Notes: a model not told the origin generated them from the letters alone. Positions 24,317 to 31,724 are shown, numbered from the stretch's first letter. The stretch: DNA of 47,549 nucleotides from Mageeibacillus sp. UBA6980 (GCA_002450095.1 DJYK01000025.1:1-47549), one strand, 5' to 3'. Program-made: numbers and translations.

Positions 24317-25497
24317 TATGAATTCTCCGCCACATTGTATACGGCATTGGCCATATACTGTTCATAGAGCATGGACTGCGTACCGAAGTATTCATCCGAT
24401 GCCATCTCATCCCAAACTCCTCCGGTCGATACCGGCGGCATAAAACCTCTTAAAGGTTCAAGTCTTCGAAGAAGCATTTGGGCGTCGGGATCGAAGCAGA
24501 CAAAGGACGCGAAAGACGCCGCGAATTCAGGATCGGAACAGGTCGAACTGACGCATATGGGATAGACAACAGACTGCACCCGCTCCGTAGGAAGCATAGT
24601 AAAGTACAGACCTTCCGGATAATAGTAATTCCATGTATCAAACTCATAAGACTCCATAAGCCACATTCCGCAGGTTCTGGATACCCTGGGATCTGCTCCG
24701 TAATTATCGGAAACCGAAGACAAACCTTCATTTATCAGAGCGGAAGAAAAATCTTCTCCGAGAAAAGGACTCAGGCTTAAAGCGTCATAAAATACCGTAA
24801 TATATGTACCGTCTTCCGCATAGGACGGGATCTGTTCAATATAATCGATAAGTTCTTCAGGGCTCATTACATATGACGGAATACCCGATTCGGGAACAAA
24901 ATCCCTGTTTCCTGCCAAGATATAAACAGTGGAATAAAAAGGCAGACCATAATGAGAACCCGAATACTCAAGTGCTTCCAATTCATTCATATAGACTGAA
25001 TAAGATGAGATCTGATCGCCTGACAGATAATTATCGAGAGAAATGACCATATCGGAATCAATAAGTTCATTCATATCGCCGGCAAGGAAAACATCGGGAA
25101 AGATCCCGCTGCCGGTCAACTCATTCAATGTATCTTCCGTCTCACCTGTTGAAGCAGTATAGATCGAGTTGATTACCCAAGGAGTGTTAATGGCGTTTAA
25201 ATACTCTATGCTGATATCCGCCCCCGTCATATCCGAAGGAAACAGATCATTGTTCTTGGCATAGAACAGTTTCATCAGAAGTCCTGCTGTCTCGTCGCTT
25301 ACGGGTAAAGCAACCGTCAGCTCATGAAAATCCGAATGATCAGTTATGATATCCTCCTGTTCAGCAGTCTCGGATTCCGATACATCAAATCTCAAATCCA
25401 GATCGGGAAAGGATTCCTCTTCAACATTACAACCGGAAAAAATACCGGATATAAAGACCGTAAGGATCAAAATCATTGAAGTAAAACGCTTATACAT
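24316..25497 (-). CDS. Solute-binding-type lipoprotein, orphan
   Basis: The 393-residue protein begins with a lipoprotein signal (MYKRFTSMILILTVFISGIFSGC) in which Cys23 ends the lipobox FSGC. An acidic linker leads to a two-lobe domain resembling extracellular solute-binding proteins of sugar ABC importers (SGIFPDVFLAGDMNELIDSD, LDNYL, LEALEYSGSHYGLPFYS). The ligand cannot be inferred. No permease or ATPase gene is adjacent, which is odd for a binding protein. Instead it is co-translated with the repair fusion. GGAGGT precedes the ATG. Confidence 0.75.
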   Translation of the reverse strand: MYKRFTSMILILTVFISGIFSGCNVEEESFPDLDLRFDVSESETAEQEDIITDHSDFHELTVALPVSDETAGLLMKLFYAKNNDLFPSDMTGADISIEYLNAINTPWVINSIYTASTGETEDTLNELTGSGIFPDVFLAGDMNELIDSDMVISLDNYLSGDQISSYSVYMNELEALEYSGSHYGLPFYSTVYILAGNRDFVPESGIPSYVMSPEELIDYIEQIPSYAEDGTYITVFYDALSLSPFLGEDFSSALINEGLSSVSDNYGADPRVSRTCGMWLMESYEFDTWNYYYPEGLYFTMLPTERVQSVVYPICVSSTCSDPEFAASFASFVCFDPDAQMLLRRLEPLRGFMPPVSTGGVWDEMASDEYFGTQSMLYEQYMANAVYNVAENS

Positions 25498-25551
25498 TCA
25501 GACCTCCATATTAATTATAACATTAATAATATGAACGAATGATCGGTTAAG

Positions 25552-25580
25552 TTGATTTTAAAAAGGATTTAATGTAATAT
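25552..25580 (+). promoter_or_regulatory. Sigma-A promoter of tRNA-Leu (CAG)
   Basis: -35 TTGATT (25552-25557), a 17-base spacer and -10 TAATAT (25575-25580) put the start about seven bases before the tRNA 5' end. The lipoprotein gene on the opposite strand starts within 60 bases, so the gap is divergent; a TATAAT on the minus strand (25514-25519) may serve it. Confidence 0.7.
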
Positions 25581-25594
25581 CGTTAGGCTGATTC

Positions 25595-25681
25595 GCGGAT
25601 GTGGTGGAATTGGCAGACGCGCTAGCTTCAGGTGCTAGTGGTAGCAATACCGTGCGGGTTCAAGTCCCGCCATCCGCACCA
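25595..25681 (+). tRNA. tRNA-Leu (anticodon CAG)
   Basis: The 87-base cloverleaf has acceptor arms GCGGATG and CATCCGC and an encoded CCA. The anticodon stem CTAGC/GCTAG holds the loop TTCAGGT, giving anticodon CAG (codon CUG). A long variable arm confirms the leucine class. It stands alone between its own promoter and terminator. Confidence 0.96.
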
Positions 25682-25720
25682 AAGCCCTTGTTCATTATAT
25701 GAACCGGGGCTTTATTTTTA
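25681..25720 (+). terminator. Intrinsic terminator after tRNA-Leu (CAG)
   Basis: An inverted repeat with AAAGCCC and GTTCA in the left arm and TGAAC and GGGCTTT in the right arm, broken by a 2-base internal mismatch, is followed by a T-rich run. It begins at the tRNA 3' end and separates the tRNA from the argG promoter. Confidence 0.85.
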
Positions 25721-25743
25721 TCAATAATCATATAAATTTGTCA

Positions 25744-25772
25744 TTGACGGATAATAGTCACAAGAGTATTAT
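25744..25772 (+). promoter_or_regulatory. Sigma-A promoter of argG
   Basis: -35 TTGACG (25744-25749), 17 bases, and -10 TATTAT (25767-25772) put the start near 25780. The predicted ARG boxes at 25795-25828 lie just downstream of that start, where bound repressor would block elongation or open-complex escape. Confidence 0.75.
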
Positions 25773-25794
25773 GATGTAGGTTTATACAAAAGTT

Positions 25795-25828
25795 TGCATA
25801 AATATTCATTACGATGCATTTTAATTAA
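25795..25828 (+). promoter_or_regulatory. Tandem ARG-box operator for an ArgR/AhrC-type arginine repressor
   Basis: The first half, TGCATAAATATTCA (25795-25808), differs by one base from the ArgR consensus TGAAT-4 A/T-ATTCA. A weaker second copy, TGCATTTTAATTAA, begins 20 bases later (25815-25828). Paired boxes about one ARG-box length apart are the known binding target of hexameric ArgR. Sites lie between the predicted argG start and its ribosome binding site. Confidence 0.75.
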
Positions 25829-25841
25829 TCGGAGGTGCCTT

Positions 25842-27056
25842 ATGGCTAAAGAAAAATTCTTACTTGCATACTCAGGCGGACTTGATACATCCATCATCAT
25901 CCCCTGGCTTCTTGAGAACTATGACTGCGAAGTTATCGCTATGGCCGGTGAAGTCGGAATCGGTGTTGATGAGGAGTTCCTTAAGGAAAAGGCTCTTAAG
26001 TGCGGAGCTTCCAAGTGCTATGTAGAGGATATCTCTGAGGAGTTCATCACAGATTACATCTACCCTACACTTAAAGCTAATGCAGTTTACGAGGGCAAGT
26101 ATCTCCTCGGTACTTCTTTCGCAAGACCTGTTATCGCTAAGAAGATGGTTGAGATCGCACGCAAGGAAGGCTGCACAACAATCGTTCACGGTGCTACAGG
26201 TAAAGGTAATGACCAGGTAAGATTCGAGCTTACGATCAAGGCTCTTGCTCCTGAGATGAAGATCCTCGCTCCCTGGAGAGTCTGGGACATCAAGTCAAGG
26301 TCCGAAGAAGTTGATTATGCCGAGGCAAGAGGTATCCCGGTACCTGTTACCAAGGAGAATAATTACAGTAAGGATGAGAATCTCTGGCACCTTTCTCACG
26401 AGGGTATGGATCTCGAGGATCCCGCTAACGAGCCTGACCTCGATAAGATCCTCGAACTCATGGTCTCACCCGAGAAGGCACCCGACACTCCTACTTATGT
26501 AACATTCAAGTTCGAGAACGGTATTCCCGTTGAAGTTGACGGTCAGAAGCTCTCCCCTGTCGAGATGCTCAAGTACTGCAATAAGGTTGCAGGTGCTAAC
26601 GGCGTTGGTATCGCAGATCTCGTTGAGAACCGTCTCGTCGGCATGAAGAGCCGTGGCGTTTATGAGACTCCCGGCGGAACACTCATGTATGCAGCGCACA
26701 GAGAGCTCGAGCTCCTCACTCTCGAGAGAGATACACTCCACTACAAGGATCTCGTAGCTCAGAAGTTTGCAGAGCTCGTTTACTACGGTCAATGGTTCCA
26801 CCCTCTCCGCGAGGCTCTCTCCGCTTTCGTTGATGAGACACAGAAGGTTGTAACCGGTGAAGTCAAGATGAAGCTTTACAAGGGTAACTGCACTCCTGCA
26901 GGCGCTAAGTCACCTTACTCTCTCTACGATGAAGAGATTGCAACATTTGAGGCTGAGGATGTATATAATCAGGCTGATGCGGGCGGATTCATCAACTGCT
27001 TCGGTCTCCCTATGAAGGTCGTTGCTCAGATGAAGAAGAAAAACGGTCTTCTCTGA
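25842..27056 (+). CDS. argG: Argininosuccinate synthase
   Basis: The enzyme joins citrulline and aspartate with ATP, the penultimate step of arginine synthesis. The 404-residue protein starts MAKEKFLLAYSGGLDTSIII with the PP-loop SGGLDTS. It contains VHGATGKGNDQVRFE and the TPAGAKSPYSLYDE segment, and has the usual family length. The ATG at 25842 follows a perfect GGAGGTG. An upstream in-frame ATG at 25794 lies within the operator and lacks such a site, so I reject it. Codon use is strongly biased toward GAG, CTC and GTT, suggesting high expression. A terminator-like hairpin follows the stop. Confidence 0.97.
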   Translation: MAKEKFLLAYSGGLDTSIIIPWLLENYDCEVIAMAGEVGIGVDEEFLKEKALKCGASKCYVEDISEEFITDYIYPTLKANAVYEGKYLLGTSFARPVIAKKMVEIARKEGCTTIVHGATGKGNDQVRFELTIKALAPEMKILAPWRVWDIKSRSEEVDYAEARGIPVPVTKENNYSKDENLWHLSHEGMDLEDPANEPDLDKILELMVSPEKAPDTPTYVTFKFENGIPVEVDGQKLSPVEMLKYCNKVAGANGVGIADLVENRLVGMKSRGVYETPGGTLMYAAHRELELLTLERDTLHYKDLVAQKFAELVYYGQWFHPLREALSAFVDETQKVVTGEVKMKLYKGNCTPAGAKSPYSLYDEEIATFEAEDVYNQADAGGFINCFGLPMKVVAQMKKKNGLL

Positions 27057-27084
27057 TTTCTTCTTTAAGTTTGATTAGGAACAG

Positions 27085-27116
27085 CGGCTGCCTCATGATT
27101 GAGACAGCCGTTTTAT
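27085..27116 (+). terminator. Terminator-like hairpin between argG and the GNAT-argH genes
   Basis: CGGCTG pairs with CAGCCG, extended by four further pairs past one mismatch, around a four-base loop, and followed by TTTT. It would terminate or attenuate transcription after argG, giving more argG than argH mRNA. No separate promoter is obvious in the 17 bases before the GNAT start, so readthrough is likely. Confidence 0.7.
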
Positions 27117-27133
27117 GTTTAAGGAGAATTACC

Positions 27134-27637
27134 ATGAGGTTAAGACCCTTCAAAAAATGTGATGCTGATACGGTCATATCCTGGATAAAGAATGAGAGGA
27201 TCTTCCGCTACTGGTGCGCGGACAGATTTGAATCATATCCTATAACAGGTAATGACCTGATCGAACAGTATGAAAAACTCGCCTATAACGACGACATTTT
27301 TCATTTTGTTGCTTACGACGAGTCAGGATTGATCGGACACTTTAATATCCGTTATCCCGATAAGAATGATATCAATACTGTAAGACTTGGGTACGTTATC
27401 GTGGATGACAGCAGACGCGGTCAGGGTCTTGGCAAGAAGATGATAAAGATGGCTTTAGATTATGCGGTTACTTATATGAAAGCAACCAAAGTAACTATCG
27501 GAGTATTCGATAATAACCCTTCTGCCCTGTACTGCTATCTTAATGCAGGCTTCAAAGATTCCGGCGTAACAGAGAATTACTCCTGCTTAGGCGAGGACTG
27601 GACATGCAAGGAATTGATCTATATCCCGGAGGATTGA
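27134..27637 (+). CDS. GNAT family N-acetyltransferase (RimJ/RimL-like)
   Basis: The 167-residue protein has the GNAT pattern: MRLRPFKKCDADTVISWI at the start, a central VRLGYVIVDDSRRGQGLGKK segment in which the RGQGLG loop binds acetyl-CoA pyrophosphate, and NNPSALYCYLNAGFKDSG near the end. The target, perhaps a protein N-terminus or small amine, is unknown. I chose the ATG at 27134 because AAGGAG precedes it; a longer reading passes through the terminator hairpin. Its place between argG and argH raises a possible role in arginine metabolism (see findings). Confidence 0.88.
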   Translation: MRLRPFKKCDADTVISWIKNERIFRYWCADRFESYPITGNDLIEQYEKLAYNDDIFHFVAYDESGLIGHFNIRYPDKNDINTVRLGYVIVDDSRRGQGLGKKMIKMALDYAVTYMKATKVTIGVFDNNPSALYCYLNAGFKDSGVTENYSCLGEDWTCKELIYIPED

Positions 27638-27640
27638 AAT

Positions 27641-28096
27641 ATGATCGAATACAGGTTGATGACCATTGCTGATTATCAGCAGTGTTATAATCTTTGGCTT
27701 AAATGCGGTAATGGTCTGAACGATAAAGATGACTCTCTGGGAGGAATCGACAAATATCTGAAGCGTAATCCCTCCACATCCTTTGTAGCAACTTGTGATG
27801 AAAAGGTTGTAGGTGTTATATTATGTGGGCACGACGGCAGGCGCGGAATCATACAGCACGCATGTGTATCTCCCGATTACAGGAGATTGGGAATCGGCAA
27901 GAAATTGGTTGAACTCGCACTTGATTCTCTTAAGGCAGAAGACATAAACAAAGTGCTTCTTGTGGCGTTTAAAAAGAATGAAGGCGGCAACAGATTCTGG
28001 GAATCGATGGGATTCACACTTCGTGAAGACTTGAATTACAGAAACAAAGCGCTGACCGAACTTGTCAGGATAGATCCTGACTATATTAAGGAGTAA
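27641..28096 (+). CDS. GNAT family N-acetyltransferase directly before argH
   Basis: The 151-residue protein starts MIEYRLMTIADYQQCYNLW and has the acetyl-CoA loop in VSPDYRRLGIGKKLVELAL, followed by a KNEGGNRFWESMGF-type C-terminal segment. It is separated from the first GNAT by three bases, and its last codons contain the AAGGAG used by argH, so it is co-translated with argH. Stand-alone short GNATs beside argH, and GNAT domains fused to ArgH, can supply N-acetylglutamate synthase activity in some bacteria. I cannot show that here. Confidence 0.85.
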   Translation: MIEYRLMTIADYQQCYNLWLKCGNGLNDKDDSLGGIDKYLKRNPSTSFVATCDEKVVGVILCGHDGRRGIIQHACVSPDYRRLGIGKKLVELALDSLKAEDINKVLLVAFKKNEGGNRFWESMGFTLREDLNYRNKALTELVRIDPDYIKE

Positions 28097-28101
28097 ATGA
28101 T

Positions 28102-29463
28102 ATGGCAAAGAAAATGTGGGCAGGACGCTTCGAGAAAGCTACCGATAAGACAGTTAACGACTATAACTCTTCTCTTCCCTTCGACTCGAGAATGTATGCG
28201 CAGGATATAGAAGGATCCGTCGCTCATTCCGCGATGCTTGCTCGTCAGGGCATAATCAGTCAAAAGGATGCTGATGACATCAGAGAGGGACTTTTATCTA
28301 TAAAGGCTGATATCGAATCCGGAAAACTCACATTCGATTCCGATGCAGAAGACATCCATATGTTTATCGAAGAAGAACTTACCAATCGAATCGGCGATGC
28401 CGGTAAGCGCCTTCATACAGGCAGATCAAGAAACGATCAGGTAGCCCTTGATCAGAGGCTCTATCTCGTTGACGAGGCTTTGGATGTTATCGAACTTCTT
28501 GATGAACTCATCGAGACGATAACTGATATGGCTAAGGAACATATTACAACATATATGCCCGGATATACGCACTTACAGCGCGCACAACCTATCACCTACG
28601 CTCATTACCTTACGGCTTATATCGAGATGTTCAAGCGTGACCGCGACAGGATCGAAGCAGCGGCTTCCCGCGCCAACGTCTCTCCTTTGGGCTCCGGTGC
28701 ACTTGCAGGAACTACTTATCCTCTTGACCGCGAGTCCGTTGCAGATGAACTCGGGATGAACGGCGTTACCATGTGTTCGTTGGACGGCGTTGCCGATCGT
28801 GATTTCGCTATAGAGTTTGCTTCTTCTATATCAATCCTAATGATGCACCTCTCCCGTATGTCAGAGGAGATCATCCTCTATGCTTCCCAGGAATTTAAGT
28901 TCTACGAGCTCGATGACGCTTATTCTACAGGCTCCTCCATGATGCCTCAGAAGAAGAATCCGGACGTTGCAGAGTTGACGCGCGGTAAGACCGGACGAGT
29001 TTACGGCGATCTTATCTCACTTCTTGTTATCATGAAGGGGTTGCCGTTGACATATAACAAAGATATGCAGGAAGTTCAGGAGTCGCTTTTCGACGTGATC
29101 GATACTATCAAGGGCGTGCTCCCCCCCTTCACCGGCATGATGAAGACCATGACAATCAGAAAGGACAACATGGAAGCCGCAGCACTCGGCGGATTTACAA
29201 ACGCTACGGATCTTGCAGACTATCTTGTAAGGAAAGGCATTCCCTTCCGTGAGACTCACGCGATCTCCGGTAAGCTCGTTCACTACTGCATAGAGAACAA
29301 CACTACGCTCGAGAAACTCTCAATCGAGCAGTTCAAACAGTTCTCGGACCTTATCGAAGAAGATGTTTACGATGCGATTTCCCTTGAGACATGCGTAAAC
29401 AAGCGTACTCTTACCGGCGGACCCGCTCCTGACACGGTAAAGAGATATCTCGATAACCAGTAA
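28102..29463 (+). CDS. argH: Argininosuccinate lyase
   Basis: The enzyme cleaves argininosuccinate to arginine and fumarate, the last step of arginine synthesis. The 453-residue protein starts MAKKMWAGRFEKATDKTVND. It has the HTGRSRNDQVALDQRLY segment, TYLQRAQP-like MPGYTHLQRAQPITYAHYL, and the superfamily signature GSSMMPQKKNPDVAEL. Length is typical, and no acetyltransferase domain is fused to its C-terminus. AAGGAG overlaps the stop of the preceding GNAT. The gene is followed by an unusually structured 196-base region and not by an ordinary T-tailed terminator. Confidence 0.97.
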   Translation: MAKKMWAGRFEKATDKTVNDYNSSLPFDSRMYAQDIEGSVAHSAMLARQGIISQKDADDIREGLLSIKADIESGKLTFDSDAEDIHMFIEEELTNRIGDAGKRLHTGRSRNDQVALDQRLYLVDEALDVIELLDELIETITDMAKEHITTYMPGYTHLQRAQPITYAHYLTAYIEMFKRDRDRIEAAASRANVSPLGSGALAGTTYPLDRESVADELGMNGVTMCSLDGVADRDFAIEFASSISILMMHLSRMSEEIILYASQEFKFYELDDAYSTGSSMMPQKKNPDVAELTRGKTGRVYGDLISLLVIMKGLPLTYNKDMQEVQESLFDVIDTIKGVLPPFTGMMKTMTIRKDNMEAAALGGFTNATDLADYLVRKGIPFRETHAISGKLVHYCIENNTTLEKLSIEQFKQFSDLIEEDVYDAISLETCVNKRTLTGGPAPDTVKRYLDNQ

Positions 29464-29476
29464 ACTTGTATCTATA

Positions 29477-29520
29477 ATTGTATCTACTTCTAAGCATTAT
29501 CGCTTATTAGTAGATACATT
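29477..29520 (+). repeat. Imperfect inverted repeat (arms A and B) downstream of argH
   Basis: Arm A (29477-29495) contains TGTATCTACT and arm B (29502-29520) contains AGTAGATACA. They pair with three mismatches around a six-base loop. No T-run follows, so it is not a classical terminator. Arm B can instead pair with a third element (29528-29537). Confidence 0.75.
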
Positions 29521-29537
29521 GTGACTGATGTATCTAC
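29510..29537 (+). repeat. Alternative perfect hairpin (arms B and C)
   Basis: GTAGATACAT (29510-29519) pairs perfectly with ATGTATCTAC (29528-29537) around an eight-base loop. Because arm B also pairs with arm A, the A/B and B/C stems exclude one another. Confidence 0.75.
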
Positions 29538-29540
29538 CTG

Positions 29541-29582
29541 ACGTCTCTACTTTTCACGCTTTACGGGGAAAAGTAGAGACGT
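29541..29582 (+). repeat. Perfect 15-bp inverted repeat between argH and the nuclease gene
   Basis: ACGTCTCTACTTTTC (29541-29555) and its exact complement GAAAAGTAGAGACGT (29568-29582) flank a 12-base loop. The arms resemble arms A-C (TCTAC and GTAGA cores). The stem is strong but is followed by TCTCATTTG rather than a T-run. It could still end argH transcription or mark a former mobile-repeat insertion. Confidence 0.8.
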
Positions 29583-29588
29583 TCTCAT

Positions 29589-29651
29589 TTGTCGATTTTT
29601 GTCGAAAATTGTTCTCAATTGTCGCCCAATCCCAAACAGTAACTCTATAAA
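29589..29651 (+). promoter_or_regulatory. Second Spo0A-box-like array and putative promoter of the nuclease gene
   Basis: Hexamers TTGTCG (29589-29594), TTGTCG (29599-29604), TTGTTC (29609-29614) and TTGTCG (29619-29624) repeat at exactly 10 bases. The second reads TTGTCGAAAA and includes TGTCGAA. The order and even the divergent third unit match the array at 10894-10929. A possible -10, TATAAA (29646-29651), follows after 21 bases. It would place the transcript start almost on the gene's first ATG. Confidence 0.68.
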
Positions 29652-29659
29652 ATAGGGAT

Positions 29660-30427
29660 ATGATCATAGTGAACAGAGAACATCATGAGTTGCTGATAGC
29701 ATTCTATAGAGACCGATGGAACAGGCTCCCTCACGGATACTTCGGAACCCACAGAAACCATTCTGTTGTTTATGTAACGTATGATCCGAATGATACTAAT
29801 ATAACACCGAGGAACAAAAGGATTCTTAATCTATCATCTAAGGACGGTCAATTATTCTGCCGGTTGGTCAAAGAGGCATTGGAAATAGAGAATACTATAA
29901 ATATGCTTATGAATGATTGGAATGCGATATATAAATCCTCTCCGAGAAATCTGACTTTTCCTTTGAGAAGAAACTCTGATTCTCCGCTTACTGCAAAGTT
30001 TTATCGGGAAGCAGACTGTAATTGTAATTCATTCCCTAATAAGAACATTATCGATTATCACGGTCAGCAACTAAGATCAAAGAATGAACTAATACTTTGT
30101 AAAACTCTGGACCGCTTCGGATATGATTATAAAGTTGAAATAGAGATCAAAATAGATAAATTCACAACGCTGTATCCTGATGTGACGTTTTATGCTCCGG
30201 AAATGGACAAACCGATAGCAATAGAACTTGATGGCGCCATCGATGTTCAGGATTATTATACGAAGTCAGAGCAAAGAAAAAGACAATATCTCATGCACGG
30301 ATTTACCGAATTGAGAGATATCATCTTCTTCAGAAATATAGATCCCTATACTATCGATATAGAGCAATTAGAGGCTCTGATAATCGGATCGCTGATTGTA
30401 AATACAAAGAGTATTATCTTTCCATAA
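29660..30427 (+). CDS. Orphan PD-(D/E)XK nuclease-like protein (DUF559-like C-terminus)
   Basis: The 255-residue protein has a C-terminal domain of the restriction-endonuclease fold. It shows Glu143 in RSKNE, Asp174 in LYPDVTFYAP and the Glu189-x-Asp191 pair in IAIELDG, followed by a helix of basic residues (KSEQRKRQYL) and RDIIFFRN. This layout matches DUF559/Vsr-like proteins. The N-terminal 130 residues match nothing that I recognise. No methyltransferase or recombinase accompanies it. The reading is visibly more AT-rich in codon choice than argG or argH, which hints at transfer. The ATG at 29660 lacks a ribosome binding site; a GTG at 29669 has AGGGA ten bases upstream and may be the real start. 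Confidence 0.65.
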   Translation: MIIVNREHHELLIAFYRDRWNRLPHGYFGTHRNHSVVYVTYDPNDTNITPRNKRILNLSSKDGQLFCRLVKEALEIENTINMLMNDWNAIYKSSPRNLTFPLRRNSDSPLTAKFYREADCNCNSFPNKNIIDYHGQQLRSKNELILCKTLDRFGYDYKVEIEIKIDKFTTLYPDVTFYAPEMDKPIAIELDGAIDVQDYYTKSEQRKRQYLMHGFTELRDIIFFRNIDPYTIDIEQLEALIIGSLIVNTKSIIFP

Positions 30428-31724
30428 GCCAGATTTCAGATGACTTAGGAGCGAGTGTTGATCCGCCGCCGAAGTCATGGATCTTGCCTGAGATCAACTC
30501 CTCAGCCTGACCGCAGCCTGCATCAAAGTGAGCCGTATACGGTTCAGAATCCATATTGATCGCTACCAACACTCTCTGATCGCCGCAGTTGCGCTCGAAG
30601 ATGCACTGCTTATTTGTAAGTACAACCGACTTCATTCCGCCGTAATTCAAGGCCTTTGTATTCTTCTTGGCTTCGGCAAGTCTCGAGATATGATCGGTAA
30701 GATCATTCCACTCAGGTTTATCAAAGCATGCGCGAAGAGCGGGATCTCCTTCTTCCTTACGCGCCTTTGCGCCCCACTCCGAGCCGTAATAAACACAGGG
30801 GATTCCCGGCATACCGAATACCATCGTATAGACAAGAGGCAGAAGCTCGGGATCATTAATTATAGATGCGACACGTGTTACATCGTGATTATCCGCAAAG
30901 GACAGAAGATGCGATCCTCTTGCCACAGTCCAGTCCTCGGGACCGAACAGCCTCAACAAAGAATGTATGATCTCGAACATATTGGCGGAATTAAATGCCG
31001 AATAGATCCCCTTATAGCACTGATAGTTTGTAAGAGAATGAAGATGCATATCGTTAAGCATTCTTCCGTATTCACCGTGCAGAACTTCACCAAGAAGGAA
31101 GAATTCAGCCTTCTTGCCGTCCGTAAACTCACGGAGACGACGTAGGAACTCATGATCGAGGCAATATGCAACATCAAGTCTTAAGCCGTCTATATCGAAG
31201 AAATCGATCCAGTAGTTAACCTTATCGAGGATATGATCAACTACAGCAGGATTACGAAGATTAAGCTTAACAAGATCGTAGTTACCTTCCCAGCCTTCAT
31301 ACCAGAAGCCGTCGTTATAGTTCGAGTTACCGTCAAAAGACAGATGGAACCAATCCTTATAAGGCGAGTCCCACTTCTTCTCCTGAACGTCACGGAAAGC
31401 CCAGAAACCTCTGCCTACATGATTGAACACACCGTCAAGCACGACTTTGATTCCTTCCTTATGAAGAGCGTCAACTACCTTCTTGAAGTCATCGTTAGTG
31501 CCGAGGCGCGTATCGATCAGACCGTAATCTCTGGTGTTGTAACCGTGTGTGTCAGATTCGAACACGGGAGAAAAATAGATAGCGTTGCAGCCTAATTTCT
31601 TGATGTGAGGGATCCAGTCGATGACCTTGAGGATCCTCGAAGAAGGAACGCCGTCGTTCTCAAAAGGCGCACCGCAAAAGCCTAACGGATAGATCTGATA
31701 AAATACTGATTCTTCAAACCACAT
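30414..31724 (-). CDS. GH13 alpha-amylase family glycosidase (cyclomaltodextrinase/maltogenic-like)
   Basis: The 436-residue protein has the GH13 regions: region I VVLDGVFNHVG (residues 94-104), the nucleophile Asp184 in GLRLDVA, the acid/base Glu213 in LLGEVLH, and Asp281 in SFADNHDVTR. The GMPGIPCVYYGSEWG segment is typical of maltogenic amylase/cyclomaltodextrinase-like enzymes. There is no signal peptide, so it should act on imported or stored alpha-glucans in the cytosol. It lacks the N-terminal dimerisation domain of full neopullulanases. It starts on the stop of the polyphosphate phosphotransferase gene (TAATG). Its 3' end overlaps the convergent nuclease gene by 14 bases. Confidence 0.9.
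   Translation of the reverse strand: MWFEESVFYQIYPLGFCGAPFENDGVPSSRILKVIDWIPHIKKLGCNAIYFSPVFESDTHGYNTRDYGLIDTRLGTNDDFKKVVDALHKEGIKVVLDGVFNHVGRGFWAFRDVQEKKWDSPYKDWFHLSFDGNSNYNDGFWYEGWEGNYDLVKLNLRNPAVVDHILDKVNYWIDFFDIDGLRLDVAYCLDHEFLRRLREFTDGKKAEFFLLGEVLHGEYGRMLNDMHLHSLTNYQCYKGIYSAFNSANMFEIIHSLLRLFGPEDWTVARGSHLLSFADNHDVTRVASIINDPELLPLVYTMVFGMPGIPCVYYGSEWGAKARKEEGDPALRACFDKPEWNDLTDHISRLAEAKKNTKALNYGGMKSVVLTNKQCIFERNCGDQRVLVAINMDSEPYTAHFDAGCGQAEELISGKIHDFGGGSTLAPKSSEIWLMER

Noticed and set aside
29581..29620. GTTCTCA units as SinR sites
   Set aside because: GTTCTCA resembles the SinR box GTTCTYT, but only two copies occur and the dominant repeat is TTGTCG at 10-bp spacing, which fits Spo0A better.
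29477..29624. CRISPR array
   Set aside because: The repeats are short, inverted or 10-bp periodic, with no unique spacers between identical 25-40-base repeats and no cas genes.
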